A program made the translations under genes and the position numbers. DNA of 64,000 nucleotides from positions 1-64,000 of the forward strand of contig NZ_FQVG01000001.1 in assembly GCF_900129265.1 (NCBI RefSeq), in the 5' to 3' direction. The notes below the pieces were generated by a model, which worked only from the letters and a program-made list of their open reading frames with translations, did no database searches and was not told the origin of the DNA. Source of the DNA: Caloramator proteoclasticus DSM 10124 (GTDB lineage: Bacteria > Bacillota > Clostridia > Clostridiales > Caloramatoraceae). Numbering within the stretch: the stretch's first letter is position 1; the number at the start of each line of letters is the position of its first letter. Positions 62,695 to 64,000 of this stretch are shown one piece after another.

Positions 62695-63704
62695 GGCACG
62701 GTGGATGTGTATATGAATTTGGTAAAGATAAAGTAATAGACTATTCAAGTAATATAAACCCAATAAGATATAATGCAGACTTAAAGTCTATTAAGGATGC
62801 CTATATTTATCCAGATATTGAATATAGGGAATTAAAGGATGCTGTTTCAGAATACTTAGGGTGTAATAGAGACAATGTTGTTGTAGGAAATGGTGCGGTT
62901 GAAATTATAGATGCCTTTGTTTCTGCATTTAAAAGGGTGGTTGTGTTTATTCCTTGTTTTAGTGAATATGTAGATAGGGCAAGGATAAGAGGATGTAATG
63001 TGGTTAGATTTAAGTTGGATGATAACTTTAACATTGATTTAAATAGGATTTACGATTTAGAAAAGGATGACCTTCTAATACTTGGAAATCCCAACAATCC
63101 AACAGGTTATAGGATAGAAGAGGAGGTATTAAAAAAGATATATAAAATTTGTAGAGAAAGGGATGCCTATCTTCTTTTAGATGAGGCCTTTTATGAGTTT
63201 TCCTGTGATTACGATAGTATCCAACTTTTTAAGGACAAACAGGGTGTTGCTGTAATTAGGGCAGCAACTAAGTTTTTTTCACTGCCAGGCATTAGATTAG
63301 GATATGCCTATGTATCAAGTGAAATAAAGCAAAGGATAGAGGAGTTACTTTTACCTTGGAATGTAAATGTTTTTGCAAATGCCTTTGCATTAAAATTTTT
63401 AAGGGATAAGGAATATATAAGATTATCTAAAGAGTTTATTGAAGAAGAAAGAAGATATATGATTTTAGAATTAGAAAAGATTGAAGGGATAGTTGTATAT
63501 AAAACACAGGCAAATTTTATATTGATAAGGCTTTTGAAACATAATGAAGAGACTATATTTAAAAGAATGCTACAAAAAGGGATACTTATTAGAAAATGCT
63601 CATCCTTTGAGGGATTAGATAATAGATATATAAGAATTGCTATAAAGGATAGAGAAAATAATAAAAAATTTTTACAGGCGTTTAGGGAGGCTTTATATGA
63701 TTAG
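62691..63704 (+). CDS. cobD: threonine-phosphate decarboxylase (PLP enzyme)
   Basis: A 337-residue aminotransferase-fold enzyme that would make (R)-1-amino-2-propanol phosphate from threonine phosphate. It starts MRHGGCVYEFG (the HGG start is typical of CobD), has NPNNPTGYRI (near 133), LLLDEAFYEFS (near 163) and the PLP lysine in ATKFFSLPGIRLGYAY (near 196). Histidinol-phosphate aminotransferase has a similar fold; the operon context decides for CobD. The ATG at 62691 was preferred to a TTG at 62676. Overlaps the next gene by 8 nt. Confidence 0.9.
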   Translation: MRHGGCVYEFGKDKVIDYSSNINPIRYNADLKSIKDAYIYPDIEYRELKDAVSEYLGCNRDNVVVGNGAVEIIDAFVSAFKRVVVFIPCFSEYVDRARIRGCNVVRFKLDDNFNIDLNRIYDLEKDDLLILGNPNNPTGYRIEEEVLKKIYKICRERDAYLLLDEAFYEFSCDYDSIQLFKDKQGVAVIRAATKFFSLPGIRLGYAYVSSEIKQRIEELLLPWNVNVFANAFALKFLRDKEYIRLSKEFIEEERRYMILELEKIEGIVVYKTQANFILIRLLKHNEETIFKRMLQKGILIRKCSSFEGLDNRYIRIAIKDRENNKKFLQAFREALYD

Positions 63705-64000
63705 TGCTGTTGCCTATGGCAGCTTAGGGGAAATTTTGCAGGGAAGGTATAAAGGAATAGATGTTCTTTGTTCTTTTCCAGTAAATCTATTTACAAAAGT
63801 TTATTTAACGGAGGATGTAAGAAATACATATGAGTATGTAAAAACCAACTCCTTTATTAAGGAGATTTTAAAGAAATGGGAAATAGAGGAAAAATATTTT
63901 GCTTTAGTAGAGTCCAATATTCCAAAGATGAAGGGATTTGCCAGTAGTACAGCTGACATACTTGCTGCATATATAGCATTATTAAAAAGGTATAAAAGAA
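63697..64000 (+). CDS. pduX: L-threonine kinase PduX-like (GHMP kinase), partial
   Basis: The first 101 codons are in the window; the rest lies beyond the right edge. It starts MISAVAYGSLGEILQGRYKG and has the GHMP ATP-binding motif PKMKGFASSTADILAAY (near residue 85). PduX phosphorylates L-threonine, the substrate for CobD encoded just upstream (overlap 8 nt). Position and motif agree, so the call is fairly safe despite truncation. Confidence 0.82.
   Translation, partial: MISAVAYGSLGEILQGRYKGIDVLCSFPVNLFTKVYLTEDVRNTYEYVKTNSFIKEILKKWEIEEKYFALVESNIPKMKGFASSTADILAAYIALLKRYKR

Overview
The window is low-GC DNA from an endospore-forming, amino-acid-fermenting Firmicute of the class Clostridia. 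The evidence is a germination protein (YpeB), a small acid-soluble spore protein, two spore-coat-like proteins, a complete B12-dependent lysine fermentation module and sigma-54 control of catabolic operons. A Caloramator- or Clostridium-like thermophile or mesophile would fit, but the species cannot be named from the sequence. No rRNA, tRNA, CRISPR array or intact insertion sequence was seen.

Layout. 1-430: transposase tail and a truncated glycolipid glycosyltransferase gene. 574-2171: ypeB and an SASP gene. 2344-4739: operon of a PP-loop tRNA-thiolation-like protein, murI and a DUF1934 gene. 4772-13726: a RocR-like sigma-54 activator divergent from kdd-kamA-kamB-kamC-kamD-kamE, which turn lysine into 3-keto-5-aminohexanoate; a -24/-12 promoter precedes kdd. 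13914-16532: a metallo-hydrolase and pyrG. 16687-23767: an AT-rich island with two secreted beta-propeller proteins and a CtpA-type protease. 23811-26077 (minus strand): a lipid kinase, then kce and kal, the next two lysine steps. 26230-30214: a zinc-ribbon protein, transaldolase and two tandem glpX genes. 30682-33238: rho, rpmE, tdk and DUF3006. 33362-34159: a spore-coat-like gene. 34275-46858: three successive sigma-54 transcription units holding a Liv-type ABC transporter, two alpha/beta hydrolases, a second sigma-54 activator, a KAS III-like enzyme, a CoA-transferase and a two-gene sodium symporter; together they look like an undescribed uptake-and-CoA-activation pathway. 47170-51029: second coat-like gene, a molybdopterin oxidoreductase and an asparaginase. 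51530-55322: a surface-polymer operon (WecG/TagA-type, GT2, LtaS-type). 55430-64000: a cobalamin riboswitch, cobT-cobU-cobS-cobC, cbiMNQ (no cbiO), cbiP, cbiB, cobD and the start of pduX, i.e. corrinoid uptake and late cobalamin assembly, supplying the cofactor needed by KamDE.

The most unusual signal is a dispersed non-coding element. Three full copies of about 274-284 bp (14564-14837, 28785-29068, 46881-47163) share a GC-rich core of about 100 nt that is nearly invariant and folds into two hairpins with the same CAGGACG loop. Each copy is bracketed by a duplicated copy of the local Rho-independent terminator, and the terminator sequence differs from site to site. The element therefore seems to insert into terminators and duplicate them. 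At least two core-less relatives (2231-2309, 13739-13789) sit where terminators are expected.
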